A DNA stretch of 64,000 nucleotides from Vibrio salilacus (GCF_002811245.1 NZ_NIVQ01000010.1:55599-119598); one strand, 5' to 3'. Counted from the stretch's first letter, positions 37,206 to 47,535 are shown. Numbers and translations are program-made. Notes: a model not told the origin generated them from the sequence alone.

Positions 37206-37517
37206 ATGAAAGTTGATGGTTTTCAAGGCGAAATGCAAGCGATGATGTTCGAAGCTACGGGAACCAAACCTGGAGCAACAGGTCAAGCTGTTGGCGCAGA
37301 TTTTGGGCAGTTACTCAACAGCGCCATCAATAACGTTAATAGTCTCTCTAAAGCATCGGGTAATATGCAGGTGCGCTTTGATCGCGGTGATGCCGATGTC
37401 TCTCTTTCTGATGTAATGATCGCCCGAAACAAATCCAGCGTCGCTTTTGAAGCAACAATTCAAGTACGTAACAAGTTAGTTGAAGCGTATAAAGAATTGA
37501 TGAATATGCCGGTTTAA
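37206..37517 (+). CDS. fliE: Flagellar hook-basal body protein FliE
   Basis: FliE is the junction protein between the MS ring and the rod and the first rod-type export substrate. The 103-residue protein ends in the conserved VAFEATIQVRNKLVEAYKEL with MNMPV. The ATG at 37206 (MKVDGFQGEMQAMM) has GAGG 8 bases upstream; an upstream TTG frame start is rejected. Confidence 0.94.
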   Translation: MKVDGFQGEMQAMMFEATGTKPGATGQAVGADFGQLLNSAINNVNSLSKASGNMQVRFDRGDADVSLSDVMIARNKSSVAFEATIQVRNKLVEAYKELMNMPV

Positions 37518-37534
37518 GTAGTTAGGTACAGTCT

Positions 37535-39280
37535 GTGGCAGAGCAAAATCAATCAACGGATCTGGCAATTGCAGATGGCGGCGCAGACAACGCAATGCTA
37601 GCAGAAACCGATCTCGATACCAGTTCGCAAAATCCTGATTTGGATGAGAAGAGCAGTTCAAAATTTGATATGGCAGTCGGTGACCTCGATTTGCTGCGCC
37701 AGGTGGTGTTAGTCCTGTCCATTTCTATTTGTGTTGCCTTGATTGTCATGCTGTTTTTCTGGGTCAAAGAGCCAGAAATGCGTCCCTTAGGCGCATATGA
37801 AACCGAAGAGCTTATTCCGGTTCTAGATTACCTCGATCAGCAAAAACTCGATTATAAACTTGATGGTAATACAATCCTTGTACCAGCAAATGAATACAAT
37901 AGCTTAAAGCTCAATATGGTCCGCGCTGGTCTCAATCAAGAGAAACAAGCAGGCGATGAGATTTTATTGCAAGACATGGGCTTTGGTGTTTCTCAACGTC
38001 TTGAGCTAGAGCGCTTAAAACTGAGCCGTGAGCGTCAGTTATCTAAAGCTATCGAAGAGATGAAACAAGTGCGCAAAGCACGTGTGTTGTTGGCATTACC
38101 AAAGCAGAGCGTGTTTGTCCGACATAACCAAGAGGCGTCAGCATCGGTTTTCTTGACTGTAAAAACGGGTGCCAATCTAAAGCAAGAAGAGGTCGACGCT
38201 GTCGTTGACATGGTCGCCAGTGCCGTGCCAGGCATGAAGCCAAACCGCATTACGGTAACGGACCAGCATGGCCGCTTGTTGAGCTCTGGATCTCAAGATC
38301 CCGCTTCTACAGCACGCCGTAAAGAGCATGAGCTTGAACGTAAGCAAGAACAAGCACTGCGTGAAAAAATTGATTCTGTCCTTATCCCTATTTTGGGCTT
38401 TGGTAATTATACGGCCCAAGTCGATATCGAACTCGATTTCAGCGCTATTGAGCAGACACGCAAAAGCTTTGATCCTAACACCCCTGCGACTCGCAGTGAA
38501 TATACGCTCGAAGATTACAACAATGGTAATGTTGTTGCTGGCGTTCCCGGTGCGTTAAGTAATCAACCACCAGCGGATGCTTCGATTCCACAGGATGTTG
38601 CGCAGATGAAAGACGGCAGTCTATTAGGCCAAGGCTCTGTGCACAAAGAAGCAACACGAAACTTTGAAATTGATACCACCATCAGTCATGAACGTCGACA
38701 AACCGGCGTTGTCAATCGTCAGACGGTGGCAGTGGCGGTGAAAAATCGTGCGATAGTTAATCCAGAGACTGGAGAAACCAGTTACGAGCCAATTTCTGAT
38801 GCTGAGCTAAACTCTATTAAACAGATGTTGATCGCGACGGTTGGCTTTAGCGAAGCACGTGGTGATTTACTCAATGTCTTAAGTATGCAGTTTGCTACTC
38901 CTGAAATGGAAGTTGTTGCCGACGTCCCTATTTGGGAACATCCGAACTTCAACGATTGGATTCGTTGGTTTGCCGGTGCGTTGGTTATCATTGTCGTGGT
39001 TCTGGTATTGGTACGTCCAGCCATGAAGAAACTACTCAACCCTGCATCGGATGATGAAGATCAGTTGTATGGTCCAGATGGTTTGCCAATCGGTGCTGAT
39101 GGTGAAACAAGCTTAATTGGTGGTGATTTAGATGGCGGTGAGTTATTTGAGTTTGGCTCAAGTATTGACTTACCTAACTTACACAAAGACGAAGATGTGC
39201 TGAAAGCGGTTCGTGCACTGGTGGCTAACGAACCTGAGCTGGCAGCACAAGTTGTGAAGAATTGGATGCAGGATGCCTAA
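37535..39280 (+). CDS. fliF: Flagellar MS-ring protein FliF
   Basis: FliF builds the MS ring, the membrane base of the flagellum and housing of the export gate. The 581-residue protein has two membrane helices: LVLSISICVALIVMLFFWV (about 53-73) and the one at FAGALVIIVVVLVLVRPAM (about 485-505). The periplasmic part includes conserved QRLELERLKLSRERQL and the region with VLLALPKQSVFVR. Its C-terminal tail, which binds FliG, ends PELAAQVVKNWM. The start is GTG. It overlaps fliG by 8 bases. Confidence 0.96.
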   Translation: MAEQNQSTDLAIADGGADNAMLAETDLDTSSQNPDLDEKSSSKFDMAVGDLDLLRQVVLVLSISICVALIVMLFFWVKEPEMRPLGAYETEELIPVLDYLDQQKLDYKLDGNTILVPANEYNSLKLNMVRAGLNQEKQAGDEILLQDMGFGVSQRLELERLKLSRERQLSKAIEEMKQVRKARVLLALPKQSVFVRHNQEASASVFLTVKTGANLKQEEVDAVVDMVASAVPGMKPNRITVTDQHGRLLSSGSQDPASTARRKEHELERKQEQALREKIDSVLIPILGFGNYTAQVDIELDFSAIEQTRKSFDPNTPATRSEYTLEDYNNGNVVAGVPGALSNQPPADASIPQDVAQMKDGSLLGQGSVHKEATRNFEIDTTISHERRQTGVVNRQTVAVAVKNRAIVNPETGETSYEPISDAELNSIKQMLIATVGFSEARGDLLNVLSMQFATPEMEVVADVPIWEHPNFNDWIRWFAGALVIIVVVLVLVRPAMKKLLNPASDDEDQLYGPDGLPIGADGETSLIGGDLDGGELFEFGSSIDLPNLHKDEDVLKAVRALVANEPELAAQVVKNWMQDA

Positions 39281-40328
39281 CGAAATAGTTCCTCAAGGAG
39301 AGGGCGGTGAGGTAGTAGAGAACACCGTGGATATATCAACCATTCCGGGCGAAGAGCGCGCGGCTATTCTTCTCCTTAGTTTGAATGAAGAAGATGCCGC
39401 AGGCATTATTCGCCATCTTGAACCTAAACAGGTTCAACGTGTGGGCAGCGCCATGGCGCGGGCTACCGACTTAAGTCAAGATAAAGTCGGCGCAGTACAT
39501 CGAGCCTTCTTAGAAGACATTCAGAAGTACACCAATATTGGTATGGGCAGTGAAGACTTTATGCGCAACGCCTTGGTTGCTGCTCTGGGTGAAGACAAAG
39601 CAGGTAACCTTGTTGATCAAATCCTATTGGGAACCGGTTCTAAAGGCCTCGACTCGCTCAAATGGATGGACCCTCGACAAGTCGCCAGCATTATTATCAA
39701 CGAGCACCCCCAGATTCAAACCATCGTACTTTCATACCTTGAGCCTGACCAATCGGCAGAGATTTTATCTCAGTTTGCTGAGCGTGACCGCCTTGATTTG
39801 GTGATGCGTATTGCGAACCTAGAAGAAGTTCAACCTTCTGCATTAGCAGAGTTGAATGAAATTATGGAGAAACAGTTCGCGGGTCAAGCGGGGGCACAAG
39901 CGGCCAAGATTGGTGGCCTGAAAGCGGCGGCCGAAATTATGAACTATATGGACAACAACGTCGAAGGTATCTTGATGGAGCAAATTCGCGATCAAGACGA
40001 AGATATGGCGACACAGATCCAAGATCTTATGTTTGTGTTCGAGAACCTTATTGAAGTAGACGATCAAGGCATTCAAAAACTGTTACGCGATGTTCCACAA
40101 GATGCCTTACAACGTGCCTTGAAAGGGGCCGATGATGCATTACGTGACAAGATCTTCAAGAACATGTCTAAACGTGCTGCTGAAATGATGCGCGATGACC
40201 TTGAAGCGATGCCGCCGATTAAGGTTTCTGACGTAGAAGCTGCGCAAAAAGAAGTCTTGGCAATTGCAAGACGCATGGCGGACTCTGGTGAGTTGATGCT
40301 GGCTGGCGGCGCTGACGAATTCCTATAA
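39273..40328 (+). CDS. fliG: Flagellar motor switch protein FliG
   Basis: FliG is the rotor protein that contacts PomA and transmits torque. The 351-residue length and the conserved segments identify it: GEERAAILLLSL at the N-terminus, EHPQIQTIVLSYL in the middle domain, and the C-terminal torque helix with charged residues (DDALRDKIFKNMSKRAAEMM, residues near 285-305). The C-terminal part should interact with the cytoplasmic loop of PomA encoded in the same window. Confidence 0.97.
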   Translation: MPNEIVPQGEGGEVVENTVDISTIPGEERAAILLLSLNEEDAAGIIRHLEPKQVQRVGSAMARATDLSQDKVGAVHRAFLEDIQKYTNIGMGSEDFMRNALVAALGEDKAGNLVDQILLGTGSKGLDSLKWMDPRQVASIIINEHPQIQTIVLSYLEPDQSAEILSQFAERDRLDLVMRIANLEEVQPSALAELNEIMEKQFAGQAGAQAAKIGGLKAAAEIMNYMDNNVEGILMEQIRDQDEDMATQIQDLMFVFENLIEVDDQGIQKLLRDVPQDALQRALKGADDALRDKIFKNMSKRAAEMMRDDLEAMPPIKVSDVEAAQKEVLAIARRMADSGELMLAGGADEFL

Positions 40329-40349
40329 GTCAATTAAATAAAGGTGCTT

Positions 40350-41150
40350 ATGTCTGGGGAAAGAAAACGCGGTTTTTTGCGTCTTGACGATGATGAACTG
40401 GTCGAAAAGCCAGAGCGTTGGGGGATGCCTGATTACACGGCGGAGAGCCACAAGCAGGCAAAAGAAACGGCGCTGAACTACGACCCAAGTTGGATTCCTG
40501 TCGCGGAACCTGTTAAGGAAGAAGCGCCTAAAGAACTGACTAAAGAAGAAACCGAGCTGATCAAGCAGCAAGCGCATCAGGAAGGTTTGCATCAAGGTCA
40601 GGAAGCGGGCTTTAAGCAAGGCTACGAAAAAGGCAAACAACAAGGTCTAGAAGAAGGTCATACTGAGGGGCTGGAAGCGGGTAAAGTCGAAGGCATTGCC
40701 GCTGGACAAGAGTTTATCCAGCACCAAGTACAAACCTTTATCAATTTAGCCAATCAATTTGCTCAACCACTTGAGTTGATGAATGCTCAGGTTGAAAAAC
40801 AGCTCGTTGACATGGTACTGACTTTGGTCAAAGAGGTGGTGCATGTCGAAGTTCAAACCAACCCTCAAGTCATCCTTGACACCATCAAACAATCGGTAGA
40901 ATCGCTGCCTATTTCAGGCCATGCCATCACTTTGAAACTTCATCCTGATGATGTTGAGATCATTCGTTCTTCTTATGGTGAAGAACAACTGGATTTTCGT
41001 AACTGGACCTTGATGAGTGAGCCGGCATTAAACCGTGGTGATGTTCAGATTGAAGCGGGTGAGTCGAGCGTCAACTACCGTATGGAAGATCGCATTCGTA
41101 GTGTCATTCAGAGTTTTTGTGGGGTGAATCGTCACCAGGGTGATGAATAG
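40350..41150 (+). CDS. fliH: Flagellar assembly protein FliH
   Basis: FliH regulates the export ATPase FliI and links it to the C ring. The 266-residue protein has an acidic N-terminal start ([18 protein letters not shown]), a central glycine-repeat helix with GxxxG-like periodicity ([19 protein letters not shown], residues near 85-105) and a conserved C-terminal domain. The ATG at 40350 has AAAGG upstream; the longer frame begins at GTG. Its TAG overlaps the fliI GTG by one base. Confidence 0.93.
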   Translation: MSGERKRGFLRLDDDELVEKPERWGMPDYTAESHKQAKETALNYDPSWIPVAEPVKEEAPKELTKEETELIKQQAHQEGLHQGQEAGFKQGYEKGKQQGLEEGHTEGLEAGKVEGIAAGQEFIQHQVQTFINLANQFAQPLELMNAQVEKQLVDMVLTLVKEVVHVEVQTNPQVILDTIKQSVESLPISGHAITLKLHPDDVEIIRSSYGEEQLDFRNWTLMSEPALNRGDVQIEAGESSVNYRMEDRIRSVIQSFCGVNRHQGDE

Positions 41151-42472
41151 TGCTTGCTTTAGCACAACGCCTCACACAATACAAAACCCAAGGGCTGACG
41201 TGCCGTCCCGTCGCATCTGGCAAGTTAGTCCGTGTTGTTGGTTTGACACTTGAAGCAACAGGATGTCGAGCGCCAATCGGTAGCTTGTGCAGTGTTGAAA
41301 CCATGCAAGGCGAAATGGAAGCTGAAGTGGTCGGTTTCTCTGGTGACAATCTTTACCTAATGCCAAGTGAACAGATCACGGGTGTATTACCTGGCGCCAA
41401 AGTGACGCCATTGACCAGTGAAACGGGTTTAGCGGTTGGGATGGAGTTACTGGGCCGTGTGATTGATGGTGTTGGTAACCCGCTTGATGGACTCGGTACT
41501 ATTTATACCGACCAGCGTGCTCCGTTTAATGTAGAGCCTATTAACCCACTTGCACGTAAACCGATATCTGAACCACTTGATGTTGGCATCAAAGCGATTA
41601 ATGGCCTACTAACGGTGGGCAAAGGCCAACGTATTGGTTTATTTGCAGGATCTGGTGTCGGTAAATCGGTCACCTTAGGAATGATGACGCGAGGTACAAC
41701 GGCTCAAGTTGTGGTCGTCGGGCTGATTGGTGAGCGTGGCCGTGAGGTCAAAGAATTTATTGAAGAGATCTTAGGTGTCGATGGCCGTCAGCGTTCGGTT
41801 GTAGTTGCGGCGCCTGCTGACTCTTCGCCTCTAATGCGCTTAAAAGGGTGTCAAACCGCTCTGACCGTCGCAGAATATTTTCGCGATCAAGGGCTTGATG
41901 TACTGCTGTTAATGGACTCTTTAACTCGTTTTGCTCAAGCACAACGTGAAATTGCGTTGTCGGTCGGTGAGCCTCCAGCAACCAAAGGTTATCCACCTTC
42001 AGTGTTTGCCAAACTGCCTGCACTCGTAGAGCGTGCGGGGAATGGCAGCTCAGAACAAGGTTCAATTACGGCCTTCTTTACTGTATTGACAGAGGGTGAC
42101 GATTTACAAGATCCGATAGCCGATGCATCACGTGCGATTCTTGATGGACATGTGGTGTTGTCGCGCGAAATGGCCGATGCTGGTCACTACCCTGCGATTG
42201 ACGTAGAAAAATCGGTCAGCCGTGTCATGCCGCAAATTACTTCAGATGAACATATATTGATGTCTAAAGCGGTTCGTCAGGTATTGTCGATTTGCCGTAA
42301 GAATCAAGATTTAGTCTCAATTGGGGCTTATAAGCCCGGAACCGATGCTGCGATTGATGGTGCTTTTACCCTCAAACCTAAACTTGACACATACTTGCAA
42401 CAGAGTATGAAAGAGACCGTGCCTTACGATATGTGCGTCAACATGCTACGTCATTTATTACAAGGGGAATAA
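41150..42472 (+). CDS. fliI: Flagellum-specific export ATPase FliI
   Basis: FliI is the hexameric ATPase of the flagellar type III export apparatus. The 440-residue protein has a Walker [16 protein letters not shown] (about 166-180), the conserved [14 protein letters not shown] and a Walker B region [19 protein letters not shown]. It is closely related to F1-beta ATPases. It starts with GTG on the fliH stop codon and is followed 6 bases later by fliJ. Confidence 0.97.
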   Translation: MLALAQRLTQYKTQGLTCRPVASGKLVRVVGLTLEATGCRAPIGSLCSVETMQGEMEAEVVGFSGDNLYLMPSEQITGVLPGAKVTPLTSETGLAVGMELLGRVIDGVGNPLDGLGTIYTDQRAPFNVEPINPLARKPISEPLDVGIKAINGLLTVGKGQRIGLFAGSGVGKSVTLGMMTRGTTAQVVVVGLIGERGREVKEFIEEILGVDGRQRSVVVAAPADSSPLMRLKGCQTALTVAEYFRDQGLDVLLLMDSLTRFAQAQREIALSVGEPPATKGYPPSVFAKLPALVERAGNGSSEQGSITAFFTVLTEGDDLQDPIADASRAILDGHVVLSREMADAGHYPAIDVEKSVSRVMPQITSDEHILMSKAVRQVLSICRKNQDLVSIGAYKPGTDAAIDGAFTLKPKLDTYLQQSMKETVPYDMCVNMLRHLLQGE

Positions 42473-42478
42473 CCTACG

Positions 42479-42919
42479 ATGGAAAATGCATTAGAGTTTC
42501 TATTAGAACAAGCGAAAGAGCGCGAAAACCAAGCGGCTTTAGCGCTTGGCCAAGCTCGTAGTGAGCTTGATGGTTATTACCAGCAGCTCGAACAAATCGA
42601 AAAATATCGGCTTGATTATTGTCATCAGTTAGTAGACCGTGGTCAAAATGGGTTAAATGCCAGTCAATACGCCCATTTGAATCGCTTCTTGACCACGCTC
42701 GACGAAACGCTTTCTAAGCAAAAGCAAGCTGAGTCACACTTCAAAGATCAGGTGGCTAATTGCGAACAAAACTGGTTTGATAGTCGCAAAAATCGCCGTT
42801 CATACGAATGGTTGATTGAAAAGAAACAAAATGAAAAGCAACGCGCACAAAATCAACGTGAGCAAAAGCAGATGGACGAATTTTCCACACTGCAATTTAA
42901 TCGTCATCGTTTCAATTAA
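42479..42919 (+). CDS. fliJ: Flagellar export protein FliJ
   Basis: FliJ is a coiled-coil protein that fits in the centre of the FliI ring like the gamma subunit of F1. The 146-residue protein is predicted fully helical, with heavy Glu/Gln/Lys content and typical segments LLEQAKERENQAALALG and RRSYEWLIEKKQNEKQRAQ. It is the last gene of the fliE operon. Confidence 0.93.
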   Translation: MENALEFLLEQAKERENQAALALGQARSELDGYYQQLEQIEKYRLDYCHQLVDRGQNGLNASQYAHLNRFLTTLDETLSKQKQAESHFKDQVANCEQNWFDSRKNRRSYEWLIEKKQNEKQRAQNQREQKQMDEFSTLQFNRHRFN

Positions 42920-42961
42920 TTTCATTTCGCATCGTTTGTGTTGCGAGCCTCACTTTCATTT

Positions 42962-42977
42962 TGGCTTATTTCTTGCA
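42962..42977 (+). promoter_or_regulatory. Sigma-54 promoter of fliK to flhB
   Basis: TGGCTTATTTCTTGCA at 42962-42977 has GG-N10-GC spacing. It lies in the only sizeable gap (198 bases) of the fliE-flhB block, 140 bases before the fliK start, so it should start a separate fliKLMNOPQR-flhB transcript. Confidence 0.82.
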
Positions 42978-43117
42978 CCTTATCTTATAAACCGGTATTT
43001 GCAGTCATAAGATTGCATGTAACAGTAAGAAACGACATAGCACGCAATAGAAATCAACAGCGTTGGTTATTAGCCATCTATCGCCTAACAGTGCGTATTA
43101 CAGTGAGTGAAGCTCGT

Positions 43118-45094
43118 ATGAATATTAACTTGTCATCGGTATCTGACAGCCAAAAAGTGACCCAGTCCACCCCCGAGGGTGGTGAAGCGGCGACGGAAGC
43201 TTCTGAGTCAGGTGGTTTTTTTGCCAAGCTTACGGCGCTAATCAAAGGCGAAACGGGTAAGGAAGTGAGTGGTGAGAAAGCCACGTCCGTCACGTCTGAC
43301 GTCGATATTGAAGTGACCGGAGAAGGCGAAGTCGAGCCCGAAGCCGTTAAGCAAGCCAGTGGTAACCAATCGACCGATAGTTTGCTTGAAGAGAGCGAGG
43401 CTGAAGGCAGTGAGGCTAAAGCTGTTGGCAAAAGTGATGAATCGTCCCCCGCGCCTGATGCATCGAAAATTGTTTCTGACAGTGATCAAGTATTGCAGCG
43501 TTTAGATGAATCGAATAAAGCGTTACAACTAAAAGACGGCAAAGAATTGCCACGACAACCGATAGCGTTTGAAGAAGATAGTGCCAAGTCGGTTTCGAGT
43601 GAGCAACTCACGGATGACAAGCCAGTAGTCAGTGAGAATGCTCAGACTAGCAAACCTCTTTCGGACACTGAGCTTGGCACGGGAGCAGAGCAAAAGTTGA
43701 CGCCCCAAGAAGCTGAAGCGTTAATGGTTAATAGTCAACAGAACGTGGGCGAGACATCAACCACTGAAAGCGACCAGCCGGTGATTCCACTATCGGCGCA
43801 GCGTTTTATTCAGCAAAGTCAAAGTGAGAGTGAATCTTCAGCGTCGCAACCGATAACGGAACAAGCGATCGTTGCCGCAGCTACAATCAAACACAATCAG
43901 AGTGAAAACCAAGCCATTGACGCGCAGTCGCAAAAATTAGCTGCCGCTTCAACGCAGCAACTTAGCGCAGAGAATGAGGCCAAAACGGTTGTCGCTCAAG
44001 GTGAAGATGCCATTATTGAAGACCCACTCAGTGAGGAGGCCGCTGCCGTGGCATTGACGGCCACAGCTAATCTTGCCACTCAAACCGATAAAGAGGCCGC
44101 TGAAGCAGTGCCGGCACCAGTAACAGCCACCATTGGTAGCATTAAGATCGAAGGTCAAGAGCTTGCTGATGCCTCCCCAGATGTTACCTCGGCCACTGTG
44201 TCTGCGGCGATACCATGGGGGGCTTCTGAGCAAGTCATCACTGATGAAGGAAAAATCAAACTTGAACACCAACCAAAATCGCAACAAGCGGCAGTAGCGC
44301 AATCAGTCCATCAGGCATTGGTTAATCAGCAGTCTCAAGCGCAAATGGTTCAACAAGCTCAGCAAGCATCAAATACTCAAGTTACTTCAATGTCTAATGA
44401 ATTAGCCGCGAGTCAGTTACAACAACTCGCGGCAGCAACCACGACACCAATAAATCAAGACCAAGCGTTATTAAAAGCAACTCTGGGTGCTAAGGCGCTA
44501 GGCACGCTCGGTAAATTGGCTTCAGGCAGTAAAGAGGGAGCGCAGCCAGGCAGTGAAAATAGCAGCAGTGGTTTTGCTCAGCAACTTTCTCAGGCCGCAG
44601 GTCAACAAGGGATGAACTCACTGACTCAAGCACGTGCAGAGCAAGCAGCGCAAGCTCCACTACAACTCAACCGAGAACTTGCGGGTGAGCAGATGGCAGA
44701 GCGTGTACAAATGATGATGTCGAAGAACTTAAAGAACATTGATATCCGCCTTGATCCACCAGAGTTAGGTCGAATGCAGATTCGGATGAGCATCAATGGT
44801 GATGGCGCAACGGTGCACTTTACCGTGGCGAATCAGCAAGCTCGAGACGTGATTGAACAATCAATGCCAAGATTGCGCGAAATGCTTGCTCAGCAAGGTG
44901 TACAATTAGGGGACAGTTCGGTTCAGCAACAAGCCTCAGGTCAGCAGCAAAAGCGCTATGCTGACAGTGGACAGGGAAATTCTGCTCAAGGAGGCAGCGG
45001 TCGTGGCTTCCAAGGTGAAGAAAACCTTGAACCAGACATCAATCTTGATTTGAATGTCGCGGCAAAGCGTGATGGAATTAGTTATTATGCTTAA
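43118..45094 (+). CDS. fliK: Flagellar hook-length control protein FliK
   Basis: FliK measures hook length and triggers the switch of export specificity through FlhB. The 658-residue protein has a long, low-complexity N-terminal and middle region rich in Ala, Gln, Ser and Glu (exported ruler part) and the conserved C-terminal domain with LDPPELGRMQIRMSINGD (near 545). The ATG at 43118 (MNINLSSVSDSQKV) is preferred over a longer open frame covering the sigma-54 site. Length is larger than in enterobacteria but normal for vibrios. Confidence 0.92.
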   Translation: MNINLSSVSDSQKVTQSTPEGGEAATEASESGGFFAKLTALIKGETGKEVSGEKATSVTSDVDIEVTGEGEVEPEAVKQASGNQSTDSLLEESEAEGSEAKAVGKSDESSPAPDASKIVSDSDQVLQRLDESNKALQLKDGKELPRQPIAFEEDSAKSVSSEQLTDDKPVVSENAQTSKPLSDTELGTGAEQKLTPQEAEALMVNSQQNVGETSTTESDQPVIPLSAQRFIQQSQSESESSASQPITEQAIVAAATIKHNQSENQAIDAQSQKLAAASTQQLSAENEAKTVVAQGEDAIIEDPLSEEAAAVALTATANLATQTDKEAAEAVPAPVTATIGSIKIEGQELADASPDVTSATVSAAIPWGASEQVITDEGKIKLEHQPKSQQAAVAQSVHQALVNQQSQAQMVQQAQQASNTQVTSMSNELAASQLQQLAAATTTPINQDQALLKATLGAKALGTLGKLASGSKEGAQPGSENSSSGFAQQLSQAAGQQGMNSLTQARAEQAAQAPLQLNRELAGEQMAERVQMMMSKNLKNIDIRLDPPELGRMQIRMSINGDGATVHFTVANQQARDVIEQSMPRLREMLAQQGVQLGDSSVQQQASGQQQKRYADSGQGNSAQGGSGRGFQGEENLEPDINLDLNVAAKRDGISYYA

Positions 45095-45128
45095 ACTATA
45101 AAAATGAACAAATAGAGAGCGTTAAGCT

Positions 45129-45629
45129 ATGGCAGTTGAAGATATCGAAACAGAAGAAGCCCCCAAGGGAAAAAGCAAATTACTGATCATCATTATTGCG
45201 GTGGTGGTGTTGCTCGTCGGTGGTGGTGGCGCTGCCTTTTTCTTGCTCGGGTCGGATGACTCGTCGCAGGGCGAACAAACAGCGTCACAACAATCGGCGA
45301 CACCGGTCGATCCTGTTGCGTATGTCAATATTCCACAGCCGTTTCTGTTTAACGTTGCTGGCGATAAGAACGACCGCTTAGTCCAGGTTAAAGTGCAGCT
45401 CATGGTTCGAGGAAGTGAAAATGAAAACCTTGCTCGTTACCACTCGCCATTGATTGAAAGTTCGTTACTGAGCACGTTTGCTTCGGCCAGTGTTGAGCAG
45501 TTAAGAACAGCCAATGGTCGTGTTGAATTACGTAATAAGGCGACTGACGACATAAAGTCCAGCTTGAATCGTGCCGTTGGTCAACCAGTGATCGAACGTG
45601 TTTTGTTTACTGATTTTGTAATGCAATAG
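45129..45629 (+). CDS. fliL: Flagellar basal body-associated protein FliL
   Basis: FliL sits around the stator and supports motor function, in Vibrio by assembling around PomAB. The 166-residue protein has one N-terminal membrane helix (LLIIIIAVVVLLVGGGGAAFFLL, residues near 19-41) and a periplasmic domain with the conserved PQPFLFNVAG and the C-terminal VIERVLFTDFVMQ. It lies 34 bases after fliK and 7 before fliM. Confidence 0.95.
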   Translation: MAVEDIETEEAPKGKSKLLIIIIAVVVLLVGGGGAAFFLLGSDDSSQGEQTASQQSATPVDPVAYVNIPQPFLFNVAGDKNDRLVQVKVQLMVRGSENENLARYHSPLIESSLLSTFASASVEQLRTANGRVELRNKATDDIKSSLNRAVGQPVIERVLFTDFVMQ

Positions 45630-45636
45630 GTGACCT

Positions 45637-46686
45637 GTGACTGATCTACTAAGCCAAGACGAAATCGATGCCCTGTTGCACGGTGTTGATGATGTTGATG
45701 AGGTAGAAGACGATGATGTTGGCACAGACACCAGTGCCGTTGAGTTTGACTTTTCATCCCAAGATCGGATTGTCCGTGGCCGGATGCCAACGCTCGAACT
45801 TATCAACGAGCGTTTCGCGCGTCATTTACGCATCAGCTTATTCAATATGCTGCGAAAAACCGCTGAAGTATCGATTAACGGCGTACAGATGATGAAGTTT
45901 GGTGAATACCAAAATACCCTCTACGTGCCAACCAGTTTGAATATGGTGCGCTTTCGACCGTTAAAAGGAACCGCCCTTGTCACGATGGAGGCGCGTTTGG
46001 TCTTCATCTTGGTGGAAAATTTCTTTGGTGGGGATGGTCGGTTTCACGCCCGTATCGAGGGGCGTGAGTTTACTCCGACTGAACGGCGAATTGTACAGTT
46101 GCTACTGAAAATTGTATTTGAAGATTATAAAGAAGCTTGGTCTCCGGTGATGGGGGTTGAGTTTGAGTACTTAGACTCCGAAGTAAACCCGAGTATGGCC
46201 AACATTGTTAGCCCGACAGAGGTTATCGTTGTCAGCTCATTCCACATCGAAGTCGACGGTGGAGGCGGCGACTTTCACGTGGTGATGCCCTACTCAATGG
46301 TTGAACCCATTCGTGAACTGTTGGATGCCGGTGTTCAATCAGACAAGATGGAAACCGATGTCCGTTGGAGTTCGGCGTTGCGTGAAGAGATCATGGATGT
46401 GCCAGTAAACTTTCGAGTCGATTTACTTGAACAAGATATTTCGTTGCGAGATTTGATGGAATTGCGTCCAGGAGACATTATTCCCGTTGATATGCCAGAG
46501 CATGCGGTAATGTTTGTCGAAGAGCTGCCGACCTACCGAGTGAAAATGGGGCGTTCGGGAGAAAAACTCGCTGTGCAAGTTTCTGAAAAGATTAAGCGTC
46601 CTGACGTAGTTAAAACCGATATTGCTTTCCTCGGTAAAGATGTGATTTCTGAGCTCGAAGAAGATGAAGGTGATATGGATGAATAA
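45637..46686 (+). CDS. fliM: Flagellar motor switch protein FliM
   Basis: FliM is the C-ring component that binds CheY-P. The 349-residue protein begins with the CheY-binding motif LSQDEIDALLHG. The middle domain follows with FARHLRISLFNMLRK, then the SpoA-like C-terminal domain. The start is GTG, 7 bases after fliL. Confidence 0.97.
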   Translation: MTDLLSQDEIDALLHGVDDVDEVEDDDVGTDTSAVEFDFSSQDRIVRGRMPTLELINERFARHLRISLFNMLRKTAEVSINGVQMMKFGEYQNTLYVPTSLNMVRFRPLKGTALVTMEARLVFILVENFFGGDGRFHARIEGREFTPTERRIVQLLLKIVFEDYKEAWSPVMGVEFEYLDSEVNPSMANIVSPTEVIVVSSFHIEVDGGGGDFHVVMPYSMVEPIRELLDAGVQSDKMETDVRWSSALREEIMDVPVNFRVDLLEQDISLRDLMELRPGDIIPVDMPEHAVMFVEELPTYRVKMGRSGEKLAVQVSEKIKRPDVVKTDIAFLGKDVISELEEDEGDMDE

Positions 46687-46706
46687 AACAAAAATAGGTA
46701 ACTGGT

Positions 46707-47117
46707 ATGGAACCGAGTGACGACCAAAAATTAGCGGATGAATGGGCTGCAGCTCTTGGCGAAGACCCATCAGCGCCAGAGATTGATGTTGATGAAGTGA
46801 TGTCGGCGCAACTTGATGAATTACAAGATACTGGATCGCCAATTACTGATGATGAGCGTCGTAAACTTGATACGATTTTGGATATCCCGGTCACCATTTC
46901 GATGGAGGTTGGCCGTTCGAAAATTAGTATCCGTAACTTACTACAACTCAACCAAGGTTCAGTGGTCGAGCTTGAGCGTTTAGCGGGTGAGTCGCTTGAC
47001 GTATTGGTTAATGGAACCTTGATTGCTCACGGTGAAGTGGTGGTGGTCAACGATAAGTTTGGTATTCGTCTTACGGATGTGATCAGTCAAACTGAGCGGA
47101 TTAAGAAACTCAGATAA
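46707..47117 (+). CDS. fliN: Flagellar motor switch protein FliN
   Basis: FliN forms the lower C ring with FliM and helps dock the export ATPase complex. The 136-residue protein has an acidic N-terminal extension (EPSDDQKLADEWAAALGED) and the C-terminal SpoA domain with ILDIPVTISMEVGRSKISIR and the characteristic ending VVNDKFGIRLTDVIS. Confidence 0.96.
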   Translation: MEPSDDQKLADEWAAALGEDPSAPEIDVDEVMSAQLDELQDTGSPITDDERRKLDTILDIPVTISMEVGRSKISIRNLLQLNQGSVVELERLAGESLDVLVNGTLIAHGEVVVVNDKFGIRLTDVISQTERIKKLR

Positions 47118-47130
47118 AATAAGGTTTTGT

Positions 47131-47535
47131 ATGACTTTAAAAGTTAGGAAGCACTTACCTTTAGCGCTTTTCCTACTTTCACCAACCGCAATGGCTACCT
47201 CGACAGGTAGCCAGTTAGACTGGGCGACCACTTTTGGGTCGCTCTTGTTCGTTATTGCCTTTATTTTGTTTTTAGCTTGGTTGCTTAAGCGGATGCGCTT
47301 GCCAACTTTGATCAATCAGAAAGGGCTACATGTTGTTCGTCAAATGCCAGTTGGGCATCGAGAAAGAATCATGATTGTTCAGGCGGGGGAAGAGCAGTTC
47401 TTAGTCGGAGTCACTACCCAGTCGATTCAACTGATTTCAAAGCTGGAAAAACCACTGTCTCAGGAGGAACTGGCTGCCAGTCCGTTTTCAAGTCAACTGA
47501 CTCAGCTGTTAAAGAAGAATGATAAAAACAACTAA
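47131..47535 (+). CDS. fliO: Flagellar export protein FliO
   Basis: FliO is a small membrane protein needed for stable assembly of FliP. The 134-residue protein has an N-terminal hydrophobic stretch of signal type ([13 protein letters not shown]), a membrane helix ([20 protein letters not shown]) and a cytoplasmic domain with [21 protein letters not shown] (residues about 66-86). It overlaps fliP by 17 bases. Confidence 0.92.
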   Translation: MTLKVRKHLPLALFLLSPTAMATSTGSQLDWATTFGSLLFVIAFILFLAWLLKRMRLPTLINQKGLHVVRQMPVGHRERIMIVQAGEEQFLVGVTTQSIQLISKLEKPLSQEELAASPFSSQLTQLLKKNDKNN

